Of a stretch of DNA of 64,000 bases, positions 34,988 through 43,678 are shown in pieces; positions within the stretch are counted from its first letter, which is position 1; each line of letters starts with the position of its first letter. The notes beneath the pieces were generated by a model. That model had not been told where the DNA came from and searched no databases. It saw only the letters and a program-made list of their open reading frames with translations. The DNA lies in NCBI GenBank assembly GCA_003162055.1, contig PMNA01000013.1, forward strand, positions 183,064 to 247,063, read 5' to 3'. This stretch comes from Actinomycetota bacterium (lineage in GTDB: Bacteria; Actinomycetota; Thermoleophilia; Gaiellales; Gaiellaceae). A program made the position numbers and the translations under genes.

Positions 34988-35497
34988 ATGAAAGAATCGT
35001 TTGACGAATACACGAGCAAGGTCTCCGACTACATACGGGGCTGCCTGATGTGCGAGATCAACGGCGAGTACTTCGCGCCGGCTGGAGAAGGACTCGGAGC
35101 CATCATCAGTGTGCTCACCACGAACGAGCACGCTGGACTGATTAAGTCGATTAGAGAAATCAACTCAACCGCTGGGCCTTTCCCGAGGAATGCTTCATGG
35201 CAGGGTCCTTGGTATAGAGACGCATCCTCCCTATTTGGCCTTGATGTTGAGCTAGACGCGAAACCCGAGCTTAGGTTGCTTATCGAGATCGACACCGAGA
35301 CTCCACCGAAACACGTTCGTCTACTTAGGGTTGCGAGTTCGCTCAGACTCCGCTTTCTTAGCTCTGAGTCTGGCGACGACATTTCTGCGCTTCCAACGCT
35401 CACGACCCTGAATATCCCCATAAAGCCAACAGATGCGTTCGAGGTACTTCGGCAGCTCGAAAGCTGGCTCTTCGCGGGACAGGTCAGATCGAATTGA
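34988..35497 (+). CDS. Hypothetical protein, 169 aa
   Basis: A soluble alpha/beta protein with no recognised motif. It includes a GLGAIISVLTTNEHAGLIKSIREI helix and alternating hydrophobic strands in the second half (LRLLIEIDTET, HVRLLRVASSLRLRFL). It has lower GC and looser codon use than the backbone. The start ATG is adjacent to the divergent cassette gene, and no ribosome-binding site is evident. About 200 bases after it hold no gene I can support. Confidence 0.5.
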   Translation: MKESFDEYTSKVSDYIRGCLMCEINGEYFAPAGEGLGAIISVLTTNEHAGLIKSIREINSTAGPFPRNASWQGPWYRDASSLFGLDVELDAKPELRLLIEIDTETPPKHVRLLRVASSLRLRFLSSESGDDISALPTLTTLNIPIKPTDAFEVLRQLESWLFAGQVRSN

Positions 35498-35700
35498 TAC
35501 CTCAGAGAGGGCTAAGGACGACACAGATGAGAGCAACGAGGTGCGCGGCTTGGTCGACCGCTCAACAGCCTTAGTTAGGGTGGAACGATGAACGTCGATC
35601 ACAAAGCGAGTGTAGGTTGCGCACGATTACGCCCCAAGAAGTTCGCTGACCACTCCTCATTTGTGTACATGGCAAGACGATTTCGTGCCATAGGTCTTTT

Positions 35701-36375
35701 GTGGCCCCAACCTCGGCCGTCGACATTATCGCCGTTGCCTTCGTTGCTCTCTTACCGGTAGAGCAGGAGGAGGCGTTCGCGCGCATTAGTGACACACGTC
35801 TGAAGAGGATCGCCGGCGAAGAGGGGGAGACCGCGAGGTATATACGGTCGCTTCGCCGGGTTGCCGAGCGCGTTGGTGGGGATCTCACCCCCGATACCTA
35901 TAAGTCCGCTCGACGCGAGCTGGTCTCCGCCGGCGAGGACATCCTCGACCTCAACGCCGTCATCCGTTACTTCCACACCTGGAGAGCGGCAAAGGAAGCC
36001 GTCGGACTCTCGGAGACAACCACGCCTCTGAAGATCGAAGCCCGCTTTCGCTCAAGATTGATAGGCAAGGTCCAGACGTATCGCGAGGAGGTGCTACGCG
36101 ACGCTCTCGAAAAGTGCGTCGCGGCCCTAGGGCACGTGCCGTTGGTGGTCGAGTACGCTCACTGGCGCCATCGCGAGATCGAGCTGGCGAAAGCTCGCGG
36201 GAAAGACCTGTGGCTTCCGAGCGACTCTCCCTACAGGCGTCGCTGGGGCGACTGGGATAGCGCTCTTCAGCACTTCGGTTACGACGATGAAGCTCGTCTT
36301 AAGCGCTTCGAGCCGGGCCGCGCACGGGCTGCGGAAGCGATAGAGCCGTACAAGTACCGGTCTTCAGAGCACTGA
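35701..36375 (+). CDS. Homing-endonuclease-associated-repeat-like DNA-binding protein
   Basis: A 224-residue protein from GTG 35701. The C-terminal part contains LGHVPLVVEYAHWRHREIE followed by LPSDSPYRRRWGDWDSALQHFGY. This matches the pattern of HNR repeats (a helix-turn-helix module with a Pro-Ser and a WGxWxxAL motif) seen in homing endonucleases and phage-linked regulators. The N-terminal half is helical and charged. No nuclease motif is visible, so a DNA-binding role is the most one can say. Confidence 0.6.
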   Translation: MAPTSAVDIIAVAFVALLPVEQEEAFARISDTRLKRIAGEEGETARYIRSLRRVAERVGGDLTPDTYKSARRELVSAGEDILDLNAVIRYFHTWRAAKEAVGLSETTTPLKIEARFRSRLIGKVQTYREEVLRDALEKCVAALGHVPLVVEYAHWRHREIELAKARGKDLWLPSDSPYRRRWGDWDSALQHFGYDDEARLKRFEPGRARAAEAIEPYKYRSSEH

Positions 36376-36450
36376 GATCGCTACCCGCCGCCTCCGGGCG
36401 AAAACCTGCCGCCTACGCACCGGGTAAAACCGCGGCATAGTAGTGGCGAC

Positions 36451-37233
36451 ATGGAGAGCGCTTACCTCATCGAAGGCCGCTTCTACGGGTATCGCGAGAA
36501 CCCACGTCGAACGGATTCACCGCTTCTGAAGGTCAAGCTCGTGGCCAAAGTCGGGCGTCGCGGCCACGTCAAGGTGCGCTACGAGGACGGGCCACATCCG
36601 GGCCTCGAGGAATACGTCAAGACGCGCCAGATAGTCGTTCCGTGGAGTGACCGTAGAGTCTTCCTTCGCGACGAAGAGCAATTTGAACGCCTCCACGAGC
36701 ACGCCAAGGGTGTGCGAGGCGGCGCCATCGTCGACGCCATAAGGAGAATCCTCGAATCAAGTGGTGAGCCAAGCGCTGGCGCTGAGGTTGGCGGGCTCTC
36801 GATGCCCCTCGACGAGGTCGAAAACATCACGATGCGAGCTGGCCTTGAAGGGCCACCCGAGAAGCTCCATCCGCTCGGCTTCGTCGATCGCCAAGGCGAC
36901 GTTCATCTTCCCCTCGAGGGAGCTGAACGCCTGGCTCGCGCCTTCGCGGCAGCTGAACCTCAGACCGTCCTGATGTACATCGAGGACTTCGAGGAGCAGT
37001 ACCGAGCGAAAGGTTACGCCCAGGGCGAGCGCTACTACCACGATCTCTTGCGCCAATATCAACCGGGCTTCGCGCTAGCGCGTCAGTGGGCTGGGTTTGA
37101 GCGCGAGGTTGAGGAACTTCAGAAAGAGATCGGTCGGCTTCGAGGGCTCGTCTCGATGGCCGCCTACGACCTCGAAGCGGCTGGGGCAGATAACAAGGCT
37201 CGTAGGCTACGGCGCGCTCTCGATGGCCGCTAG
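36451..37233 (+). CDS. Hypothetical protein, 260 aa
   Basis: The gene is clear from codon use and length. The first 75 residues are strand-rich (LLKVKLVAKVGRRGHVKVRYEDG, RQIVVPWSDRRVFLRD), like a small beta-barrel or SH3-type nucleic-acid-binding fold. The middle is mixed, and the last 60 residues form a coiled coil (FEREVEELQKEIGRLRGLV). No catalytic motif, signal or membrane segment is seen. It follows the HNR-like gene by 75 bases on the same strand and may be co-transcribed. Confidence 0.65.
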   Translation: MESAYLIEGRFYGYRENPRRTDSPLLKVKLVAKVGRRGHVKVRYEDGPHPGLEEYVKTRQIVVPWSDRRVFLRDEEQFERLHEHAKGVRGGAIVDAIRRILESSGEPSAGAEVGGLSMPLDEVENITMRAGLEGPPEKLHPLGFVDRQGDVHLPLEGAERLARAFAAAEPQTVLMYIEDFEEQYRAKGYAQGERYYHDLLRQYQPGFALARQWAGFEREVEELQKEIGRLRGLVSMAAYDLEAAGADNKARRLRRALDGR

Positions 37234-37329
37234 GAACACGCGGAGGGACTTGACGCGGTACCTGTAGCGGCCCTTCGTGAAGAAGAGCCGCTACAGGGCT
37301 GGGCCGCAAATAGCGCGACCGTTTGCGGA

Positions 37330-37470
37330 CTATCTGCGGTGTCGGTCTGTGTAGTGGTAAGTGTACGGAGGACGCTTGCGCCGCTTGACGTACGGGGTCT
37401 CTGAAGACGCCGCTGAAATGGCCGCATCCCAGAGAGCGGAGAAGTTGGGTTTCTTCTTTTTCTCGGTCAT
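37330..37470 (-). CDS. Possible 46-aa basic protein
   Basis: A short leftward frame, MTEKKKKPNFSALWDAAISA followed by a Tyr/Arg/Lys-rich tail, too short for the ORF track. Composition is protein-like but there is no clear ribosome-binding site. It lies in the 400-base gap between the 260-aa and 69-aa genes, where I see nothing else convincing. Confidence 0.3.
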   Translation of the reverse strand: MTEKKKKPNFSALWDAAISAASSETPYVKRRKRPPYTYHYTDRHRR

Positions 37471-37633
37471 GGCGTGATAGGTAGCGCACGGAATAGGTGC
37501 CATGGTTGTCGATTAACTAAGTGTCGATAATGATTCGTCTGCCCAGCGCCTTTCAGAGATATGAGCCCAAGACGATGAATGAGCGGATGCGAGAATCCCG
37601 GTTAATATGCATACGAGACGATAGTGTTAAGAC

Positions 37634-37843
37634 ATGTTGCGCCAGGGTGGGAGAAACGGAGCCAGTAGATTATCGATTGAAGCAGTTGCTTATTACATAG
37701 TCTGTTGTATCACCGCGTTAGGTGGGGTAGTACTCCTTCTTCTATACTCAGGAGCAAATAGAGACGTCGGCCTCATCCTCCTCGGACAGGCGACCTTCGG
37801 CTATTTCTTAGGCACCGCGTTTATCCGATTGTGGGAACATTAA
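37634..37843 (+). CDS. Small two-helix membrane protein
   Basis: A 69-residue protein with two hydrophobic helices (VAYYIVCCITALGGVVLLLLY and VGLILLGQATFGYFLGTAF). It is encoded in a distinctly AT-rich patch and is convergent with the next membrane gene. No family recognised. Confidence 0.45.
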   Translation: MLRQGGRNGASRLSIEAVAYYIVCCITALGGVVLLLLYSGANRDVGLILLGQATFGYFLGTAFIRLWEH

Positions 37844-38202
37844 TCTGTCGAGTGTTTCTCCTGCTCCTTCATTAAAAGGCCCGAGAGAAGTCTACACTTG
37901 TACCAGCAGATAAATGCCGCCGACGCTATAACAAAGCCAATGAACGGTAAATAGCGTACCGCACCATTGCCGATGTAGGTTGTTCCAAGGGAACCAAGTA
38001 TAAAACTCGCAAGGAATGCGATGGATCCGTATAACTTCGCACGTTGTAGAAGATTAGAATCAATCCGGTAAGCCGCGTATTCGGTAAGCATATTAACTAG
38101 AAGAGCAAATGCACCTACTAGAAACGCGAACTCGAGAAGAACCGAAGTAAACGGAGTTGAAGCAAGCATTGAGTCGAATATCGTGAAGGATACGTTAATC
38201 AT
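37840..38202 (-). CDS. Small multi-pass membrane protein in an AT-rich patch
   Basis: I prefer ATG 38202 (MINVSFTIFDSM), because the track start at 38286 would overlap the nuclease gene. The 120-residue product has three or four hydrophobic helices (VLLEFAFLVGAFALLVNML, YGSIAFLASFILGSLG, FIGFVIASAAFICWY). AT content is much higher than in flanking genes, which suggests separate acquisition. No family recognised. Confidence 0.5.
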   Translation of the reverse strand: MINVSFTIFDSMLASTPFTSVLLEFAFLVGAFALLVNMLTEYAAYRIDSNLLQRAKLYGSIAFLASFILGSLGTTYIGNGAVRYLPFIGFVIASAAFICWYKCRLLSGLLMKEQEKHSTD

Positions 38203-38237
38203 TTGAACTAAGTACACGATATGAAGATGAGTGGGCG

Positions 38238-38936
38238 TTAACCAACTGGAGCAACTCCGAAAACTTTCTCGTAGAGCTTCTGCCAATTGGTGGCGATCTG
38301 GCGCTGGGCGCTTTGGAGGCTCATCGACGCGGAGCAGACGAGGCTGTGGAGCTTGTTCTCGAGCTTGTCCTTGACGTGGTATCCGGGGTGCGCGTTCGCC
38401 TTCTCGGGGAAGAGGTTGGCGATGTCGTTTGAGCCGCCCAGCTCTAGCGAGACGATGTGGTCAATCTCAAGCGACGAGCCGTACGACGCGGGCGCCATCC
38501 CGTATTCCTCTTCGACCTCGTACTTCTCCGATTGAGGAACGTTTCGAATCGAACTTGTGCTGAAGCTGGAAGAGCACAAAACGTTCTTCGTCAGCTTTGA
38601 GTAATACGCGCCGGGCGAACAGCCGCGATCGGGGTTAGGGCCGAGCTTGCAACCCGAGGTCTTTGTTCTACTTCCAAGCAGAACGGTCTTACCGACATCG
38701 ACATTTCCGCTAGAGGCACTCGACGTTGTGGAAGACGAGGAGGACGAACTCCCGTTTAGCCACTGAGCGACGCCGCCATGGTGAGAGCAGGCTCCCTGGT
38801 GGTGTACGGCGTAGCTATAGGTACCGTCGGTACAACGGGCTGTGGCGCCCGGGGGAGAGGAACCCATAGCGGCCGCTGATGTGCCGAGGCCAACTATGGC
38901 CGCGGCAAGTAGTAAGAGCACGAGCGAGCGTTTCAC
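38238..38936 (-). CDS. Secreted DUF3761 / HNH-type nuclease-like protein
   Basis: The start is GTG 38936 with AGGAGG six bases ahead; the track start is upstream. An N-terminal signal peptide (KRSLVLLLLAAAIVGLGTSAAA) leads to a DUF3761 segment (CTDGTYSYAVHHQGACSHHGGVAQWL). A Ser-rich linker follows, then a C-terminal HNH-like fold with EIDHIVSLELGGSNDIANLFPE, the usual metal-binding DH and N. It is probably an exported DNA-degrading enzyme, for nutrient use, competition or destruction of incoming DNA. It is a single gene. Confidence 0.75.
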   Translation of the reverse strand: MKRSLVLLLLAAAIVGLGTSAAAMGSSPPGATARCTDGTYSYAVHHQGACSHHGGVAQWLNGSSSSSSSTTSSASSGNVDVGKTVLLGSRTKTSGCKLGPNPDRGCSPGAYYSKLTKNVLCSSSFSTSSIRNVPQSEKYEVEEEYGMAPASYGSSLEIDHIVSLELGGSNDIANLFPEKANAHPGYHVKDKLENKLHSLVCSASMSLQSAQRQIATNWQKLYEKVFGVAPVG

Positions 38937-39040
38937 CGGAGCCTCCTGGATCGCGACTTTGGTCAAGCGGAGTCTTCTCTTGGTTTCCGGCTCTGTCAAG
39001 CGACTCCGCGTCGTCGTCGACCGTTAGCGCTCAGGTGAGA

Positions 39041-39730
39041 TCAGCTACGTGGCTGGCGGATTATTAAGTCAAGGACGTCGCCGATGAGCGTCGGTATCGG
39101 AGGAAACCCCGAACAATCTGGCTCGTAGCGCTCGTGGTATGGCGGTCGGGGCTGCACAAGCCGCGTATCGAGCGATACCTCCGCGATGTCATCACCCTTG
39201 CAGTACGGACATCTACGAGGTATCCCGCCTGCTTCCCCGCAGCAGACGGAGCGGCAGCGGCCACAGCGCCACTTTGAGAAATCGTGGTAGCCGGCGTTTC
39301 GCGCGAGGAGGCGCTGGCAGTCGAGTACCGCAGGCGACGTCAGATCATAAGACGCCCAATCCATAAGGCCGGGCTCGTCGTCTGTCTCATCGGTGAGCGC
39401 TCCTCCAATCAGGACTCCGGTCTCATCGAGCGCGAGTAAAAGGAAGTTCTCCTCGCTCCAACTCAGTGGAATGGCCACACTGACCTGGGACGCCCCGGTT
39501 ATCTCGATCCAGCAAAGGAAGACGTTCTCGAATAGTTCCTTCGGGCCCATTCCGTCCTCTGGCGTCCAGGCAAGGACGAACGGTCGCTTGAGGCGGGGCC
39601 CGCTGGCGAAGAGGAAGGCAGGCGGGAGTTGCCGTGAAGCAGCGAGCACAACCTGGATGTGACACCAGCTGTGAAACGCACGCAGCGACATCGGAGAGCC
39701 CGGCTTTGGATTCGCTCGACGCTTACCCAT
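39041..39730 (-). CDS. Zinc-ribbon protein of a duplicated two-gene cassette (copy 1)
   Basis: The start is placed at Met 16 of the track ORF (MGKRRANPKPGSPMSL), giving 229 residues. It is homologous over its length to 42112-42879. Conserved blocks are FHSWCHIQ, GASQVSVAIPLSW, DETG and RLLARNAGY. A two-knuckle zinc ribbon (WRCGRCRSVCC and CPYCKGDD) is followed by a PRPPYHERY segment. The function is unknown. The zinc ribbon suggests binding of nucleic acid or a protein partner. It follows the 84-aa gene 39797-40051 on the same strand. Confidence 0.65.
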   Translation of the reverse strand: MGKRRANPKPGSPMSLRAFHSWCHIQVVLAASRQLPPAFLFASGPRLKRPFVLAWTPEDGMGPKELFENVFLCWIEITGASQVSVAIPLSWSEENFLLLALDETGVLIGGALTDETDDEPGLMDWASYDLTSPAVLDCQRLLARNAGYHDFSKWRCGRCRSVCCGEAGGIPRRCPYCKGDDIAEVSLDTRLVQPRPPYHERYEPDCSGFPPIPTLIGDVLDLIIRQPRS

Positions 39731-39796
39731 CGCCACGTCCTTGCCGCGGCGGCGAGTCTTGGGTGGGAGGAGCATCCTTGGAGGCGAGACGATCTC

Positions 39797-40051
39797 TCAT
39801 CCCACTCCGTCCCCGCGGACGATGACGAAGTTGCTCTCGACTATCTCCTTGGCGCGCTTCTGAAGTTCCGCATAGTCGAAGGGCGCCGCTTCGCCAAGCG
39901 CGAGATCCGTTGCAAAGTGGTTGAGCGAACAAATCTCGGCGTTCTCGATCGTCTCGGCGTCGAGGTCAACAGCGAAGATGATGCGGAGGTCATAGACGAC
40001 GAGGGCGCGTAGCGGCATACGTTGATAGCTAGCACGCGGTCGGCGGGCCAT
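39797..40051 (-). CDS. 84-aa partner protein of the duplicated cassette (copy 1)
   Basis: A compact 84-residue protein, homologous to 42948-43202 with identical length. Shared pattern: LVVYDLRIIFAVDLDAETIENAEICSLNHFATDLAL against NARLVFTLDLDERKIESIELRSLSHIATGLAL, and a C-terminal AKEIVES / TREIVEG block. It precedes the zinc-ribbon gene. No family recognised. Confidence 0.6.
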   Translation of the reverse strand: MARRPRASYQRMPLRALVVYDLRIIFAVDLDAETIENAEICSLNHFATDLALGEAAPFDYAELQKRAKEIVESNFVIVRGDGVG

Positions 40052-40134
40052 GGTGTCGAGACTCTAAGCGAACTAGTAGCGATCCTCCCGATGTCCCAGT
40101 TGACATCTCGGCGAGCGCCGTTCAGCATGGGCGC

Positions 40135-41412
40135 GTGCCCAAACTAGATCTACGGCTCGCGCTAGTGGTACTAATCTCGGCGGTCGCGGGGGCGGGAGTG
40201 ACACTGGCTATTGGGCGTGGAACCATGCGTACGGTGACGACGACCGTGACGGCTGGGTCATCTAGCGTGTCTGCTGTGAGCGGAAAGTCGACATCGTCTA
40301 GAACGTCGAAAGACCTAACAGCTGGGCAAATTGTGGCCGCTCTCCGATGCAACGCGCTTCCGATTGGTCAAGTGGAGAACTACACCCAGCGAACAGACGT
40401 CAACCATTTGCTGGGGCGGCCCGGCGGCTACGTGTCGAAAGCAAACTGGGTTGACGCGCGAATCAAGGATCAGGTACCGGGTTTCGACGTCGCAGACGGC
40501 GGGTCGGTTGAGGTCTTCACCAATCTCGGTGATGCCAAGTCGCGCCTTAACTACTTGGTGAGTATTGGAAAGGCCGCGCCTGCGCTGATGAACGAGTACG
40601 ACTACTTAGTTGGCCGGGCCGTGCTCCGCGTTTCGACGACGCTAATCCCGAGCGAGGCGGCCGAATACAAGAAGGAGACAGAAGGGGTCATAGCGAACCC
40701 GAACTCGTCTCACGAACAGTGCACGCCTCCACACCGCTCGGTGAGCACGAAGCCGCCTAAGCCCCTTGCCGCTAAGGCCTCGGGGTTCATCGGAGGCGGC
40801 AATCCGCCTCTTCCTGCGGGCGCCCCGGGCAAACTCGCAATCGTCGCAACGGGCCCGTACGGCGATTCAACAGGCACGAACGGTAAGACTGTGCCTGTCG
40901 TTGTGCGGAATAACACTTCGCAGATCATGACCAACATCACGGTCACGGGGACGGCGAACACAAAAGGCGGAGAATTACTCGCTACCGGCCGTGATCAAGA
41001 TCTGTATCCGAATGTCGTGCGCCCAGGTGAGATAACGCTCGGCTACGTCTACTTCGACGATAAGCAACTACCGAACGCCGTCTTCAAGCTCGAAGCGACG
41101 GGTACACCACAAGCCTCCGACGAATACGACACTCGGGCGGATCTGCTTGTAACGCAAGCCACTCATCGAGGCGGGAGCGTCGTCGGATACTTGAAGAACG
41201 GACTTCCGAGCGGAGTGACGGGCCCCATTCAGGTTTACGTGCTGTGTTTTTCTACCCAAGGCCGGCTTCTCGCCCAGTACGAAGCCTTCACGGATCAGGA
41301 CAGCGCAGCTCCGGGTAAGTCGATTCCATTCGTGGTCGATCTCTTAACGCCCAGCGGAGGCAGTGCTTCCTGCCCCATCTTTCTAGCTGCCGCCGGCGCT
41401 CATACTGACTAG
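40135..41412 (+). CDS. Membrane-anchored or secreted protein of unknown function
   Basis: A 425-residue protein with one N-terminal hydrophobic helix (LALVVLISAVAGAGVTLAIG), a Ser/Thr linker, then an external domain. That domain has DVNHLLGRPGGYVSKANWVDARI, a pattern shared by actinobacterial secreted proteins. A second, strand-rich domain from about residue 235 (VPVVVRNNTSQIMTNITVTGTA, VRPGEITLGYVYFDD) resembles FxLYD-type beta sandwiches. No catalytic residues are seen. It is divergent from the 84-aa gene and probably acts outside the membrane. Confidence 0.6.
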   Translation: MPKLDLRLALVVLISAVAGAGVTLAIGRGTMRTVTTTVTAGSSSVSAVSGKSTSSRTSKDLTAGQIVAALRCNALPIGQVENYTQRTDVNHLLGRPGGYVSKANWVDARIKDQVPGFDVADGGSVEVFTNLGDAKSRLNYLVSIGKAAPALMNEYDYLVGRAVLRVSTTLIPSEAAEYKKETEGVIANPNSSHEQCTPPHRSVSTKPPKPLAAKASGFIGGGNPPLPAGAPGKLAIVATGPYGDSTGTNGKTVPVVVRNNTSQIMTNITVTGTANTKGGELLATGRDQDLYPNVVRPGEITLGYVYFDDKQLPNAVFKLEATGTPQASDEYDTRADLLVTQATHRGGSVVGYLKNGLPSGVTGPIQVYVLCFSTQGRLLAQYEAFTDQDSAAPGKSIPFVVDLLTPSGGSASCPIFLAAAGAHTD

Positions 41413-41440
41413 TAGCGGCCGGCGCGAGGCACCGAGTGGC

Positions 41441-41968
41441 TCAATACGGCGAATGTCTCTTTGAAGACCGGTTGAGCGTACAGAGAGTAGGCGCCGAGCG
41501 TCCCTGCGGCCGGAAGACGACTACCGCACTCGGAAAGGGAGCGGGGGCTGTTCCACGACCGAACTTGAGCCGGCCGCGCACTAAGCGGATTTCATCGGCC
41601 TGCATGGCCCAGTCGTGCCACCAAGCAGTATCGGTTCTAGCCGGAACAAGGCAGACAACGGTCGCCCCCTCGAGAGAGCTGAGGTAGGCCTTCTCTATCC
41701 AGGCGCCGATGGTGCGTCCGTAGGGCGGATTCATAAAGCAGGCACCGCGCCACTCTTGGGCGAGCCCGTCGTCTTCAATGGTGAAGTAGCGTGGGCACTT
41801 CGCGTTCTCTTCGGAGGAGCAGACATCGACCTCAAAGTGGAACTCGCGGTCGAGGAGGTTGAAGAAGTCTTGTGGGGTGGCCCAGTTATCCGTGTCGCTC
41901 GAGTAGCCGGGGCCGCCTGCTCCCCAGAGCGTTGACTTGCTGTTGGTGTGAGTCGCGTTGGTATCCAT
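41441..41968 (-). CDS. Phage-type DNA N6-adenine methyltransferase (Dam-like)
   Basis: A 175-residue protein of the phage N-6-adenine-methyltransferase family. DNWATPQDFFNLLDREFHFEVDVCSSEENAKCPRYF and the catalytic FMNPPYGRTIGAWIEKA (NPPY) are both present, with VCLVPARTDTAWWHDW behind. The length is normal. Such genes are usually carried by prophages and mobile elements and act as orphan methyltransferases, protecting DNA from restriction. No phage structural genes are nearby, so it is probably an isolated cargo gene. Confidence 0.82.
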   Translation of the reverse strand: MDTNATHTNSKSTLWGAGGPGYSSDTDNWATPQDFFNLLDREFHFEVDVCSSEENAKCPRYFTIEDDGLAQEWRGACFMNPPYGRTIGAWIEKAYLSSLEGATVVCLVPARTDTAWWHDWAMQADEIRLVRGRLKFGRGTAPAPFPSAVVVFRPQGRSAPTLCTLNRSSKRHSPY

Positions 41969-42111
41969 ACGCGACTCGTGGGGTCCGCAAGGCGAGCTTC
42001 GCCGGCCTCGTCGAGAGGCCGATCGTCAAGCACTCGTTTGAGGGAGAGATTGGCGGCGCGCCGCGCGCCGAGCAACGAGCGCGCGGGAGGTCGCCACTGC
42101 CTCTTCTTCCT

Positions 42112-42879
42112 CTACTGCCGACGCGGTCGCTGCTGCGGGCTTTTGTAGGCTCGCCAATGGACAAAGCGCCGGGAACGATCAAGCGAAACGGGCGGGAGAC
42201 CTTCTCGAAGGCCTGTGATGACGTCGAGAATCTCCTGGGCGATAGTCGGGTTCGGGCATAGCTCCGAGTAGTCGAACTCCTCGTCGTAGGGAGGAAGGGG
42301 AGGTGCAAGCGGAGTCTCCAGCGGGACGGCTGCAACGTTCTCACTCCCACAGAACTCGCAGGGCACGGGTGCGGATGCCGCCTCTTCTAGACAGATGCTC
42401 TGACACTTCTCGCATTGCCACTTCGTGGCATTCTCGTAGCCGGCCTTCCGCGCCAGGAGCCGCTCCCACTTGACGGTCGAGAAGGGCGCCGTGGTCTCGG
42501 GAATCCAGCCACAGAACTCGATGTGGTCGCGGACTATCTCCGCATGGGCCGATTCGGCTATGGCTCCAGTCTCGTCGGCTGTCACGAGAAGGACGCCTGG
42601 GTTCTCGTCAGGGATGATGATTGAGACCCCAACCTGGGAGGCCTCGTTCGACTTAATCCAGTCGGGCAAGACGGCCTCGATGAACTCGAGGCCGCTTCCG
42701 GGATGGCCCTTGACCTGCCAGGCACAGGCGGAGGCGCCATTGAGAGCAGAGCCGTTTTGGAAGAGAAGCTCCGGTCTCTGACCGAGAAAGGCCTCGAGAG
42801 CTATTTGAACGCGACACCACGCGTGGAACGAAAGAAGAGAAACGGGTGAGCCACGCTCAGTCAGAATTGGACTACTCAG
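42112..42879 (-). CDS. Zinc-ribbon cassette protein (copy 2) with no canonical start codon
   Basis: The track start (TTG 42669) leaves out a region plainly homologous to copy 1: upstream in frame are LLSFHAWCRVQIALEAFLG and a GHPGSGLEFIEAVLPDWIKS block. This extension contains no ATG, GTG or TTG back to an in-frame stop. A CTG at 42879 lies eight bases after AAGGAG and is the best start, giving 255 residues. The zinc ribbon (WQCEKCQSICLEE and CEFCGSEN) is intact. It is either a rare CTG start or a decayed start codon. Confidence 0.55.
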   Translation of the reverse strand: MSSPILTERGSPVSLLSFHAWCRVQIALEAFLGQRPELLFQNGSALNGASACAWQVKGHPGSGLEFIEAVLPDWIKSNEASQVGVSIIIPDENPGVLLVTADETGAIAESAHAEIVRDHIEFCGWIPETTAPFSTVKWERLLARKAGYENATKWQCEKCQSICLEEAASAPVPCEFCGSENVAAVPLETPLAPPLPPYDEEFDYSELCPNPTIAQEILDVITGLREGLPPVSLDRSRRFVHWRAYKSPQQRPRRQ

Positions 42880-42947
42880 ATAACCAGCTCCTTGAATATC
42901 GAGAGTGCTCCGGGTGAGGAGCGCGCACGCGTGTTTGCGAAACGCGT

Positions 42948-43202
42948 TCAGCTAGAGCTGTTCCACTGGATGGTGATGGGGTCTCCCTCGACGATCTCGC
43001 GCGTTCGCTCGTGGATTTCTTCCCAGTCTTCCGGGACGGTTCGCTTGAGCGCGAGACCGGTTGCGATATGGCTGAGTGAGCGCAGCTCGATCGACTCGAT
43101 CTTTCGCTCGTCGAGGTCGAGGGTGAAGACCAGGCGGGCGTTGTAGACGGCGTTTACGCGTAGTGACATGGCTAGATGAGTAGCGCGTCGCAAGGCGGCC
43201 AT
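42948..43202 (-). CDS. 84-aa partner protein of the duplicated cassette (copy 2)
   Basis: The start is chosen at ATG 43202 (MAALRRATHLAMSL) because copy 1 (39797-40051) then has exactly the same length; the track start at 43280 is upstream. Its first 52 bases recur in the scar zone (27892-27943). It precedes the copy-2 zinc-ribbon gene with a gap of about 68 bases. Function unknown. Confidence 0.6.
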   Translation of the reverse strand: MAALRRATHLAMSLRVNAVYNARLVFTLDLDERKIESIELRSLSHIATGLALKRTVPEDWEEIHERTREIVEGDPITIQWNSSS

Positions 43203-43310
43203 GGAGTGGGAGGGGTCTGAGGCGGAGAGTTGACGCGTCGGAGTCGTCCGGACTCCCGCCGGCAACAGATCCGCATTCATGGTGCGACACCCGCGGGCTA
43301 GCGTCGGTTA

Positions 43311-43517
43311 GTGAAAGTCGGACTCAGCGATCCCAGTCGCTTCCCCGACTTACGAGACTTCTTCCAGTGCGTTCAGGCCGTCGCCGAGATCTCCGGCGAG
43401 GTTGTTGTCGTCGGGCCAGTAGGGGTGGCCGGCCCACGGCAAGAAGAGCGGCAGCTCCGAGCGTACCTAGATACATGGCTGAGCCTCTACAGGGAGGGAG
43501 TGGAGGTTAGGCCGTGA
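43311..43517 (+). CDS. Small hypothetical protein, 68 aa
   Basis: GTG start. Compact sequence with DPSRFPDLRDFFQCVQAVAE, EVVVVGPVGV and a C-terminal LRAYLDTWLSLYREG helix; plausible alpha/beta mini-domain. It is divergent from the copy-2 84-aa gene. No family recognised. The following 160 bases hold no gene I can support. Confidence 0.4.
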   Translation: MKVGLSDPSRFPDLRDFFQCVQAVAEISGEVVVVGPVGVAGPRQEERQLRAYLDTWLSLYREGVEVRP

Positions 43518-43678
43518 GGTGATGAGGTGCCTAAGTGAACTACTCGGTCGACTCTGTGCGCTCCAGTAGCGTTGATAGAAGTTTCACCGGTCTTCTATCT
43601 CGTACGCTGGCTCCGAAGACGGTACCCTGACGGCGAGTGAGGCTAGGCAAATAGTTCTTTCTGAGGTCCCTCTCCCAT

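Noticed and set aside
37530-37700. 56-codon rightward frame starting MIRLPSAFQRY
   Set aside because: Overlaps the 69-aa membrane protein gene in another frame and has neither a ribosome-binding site nor protein-like composition beyond its first 20 codons.
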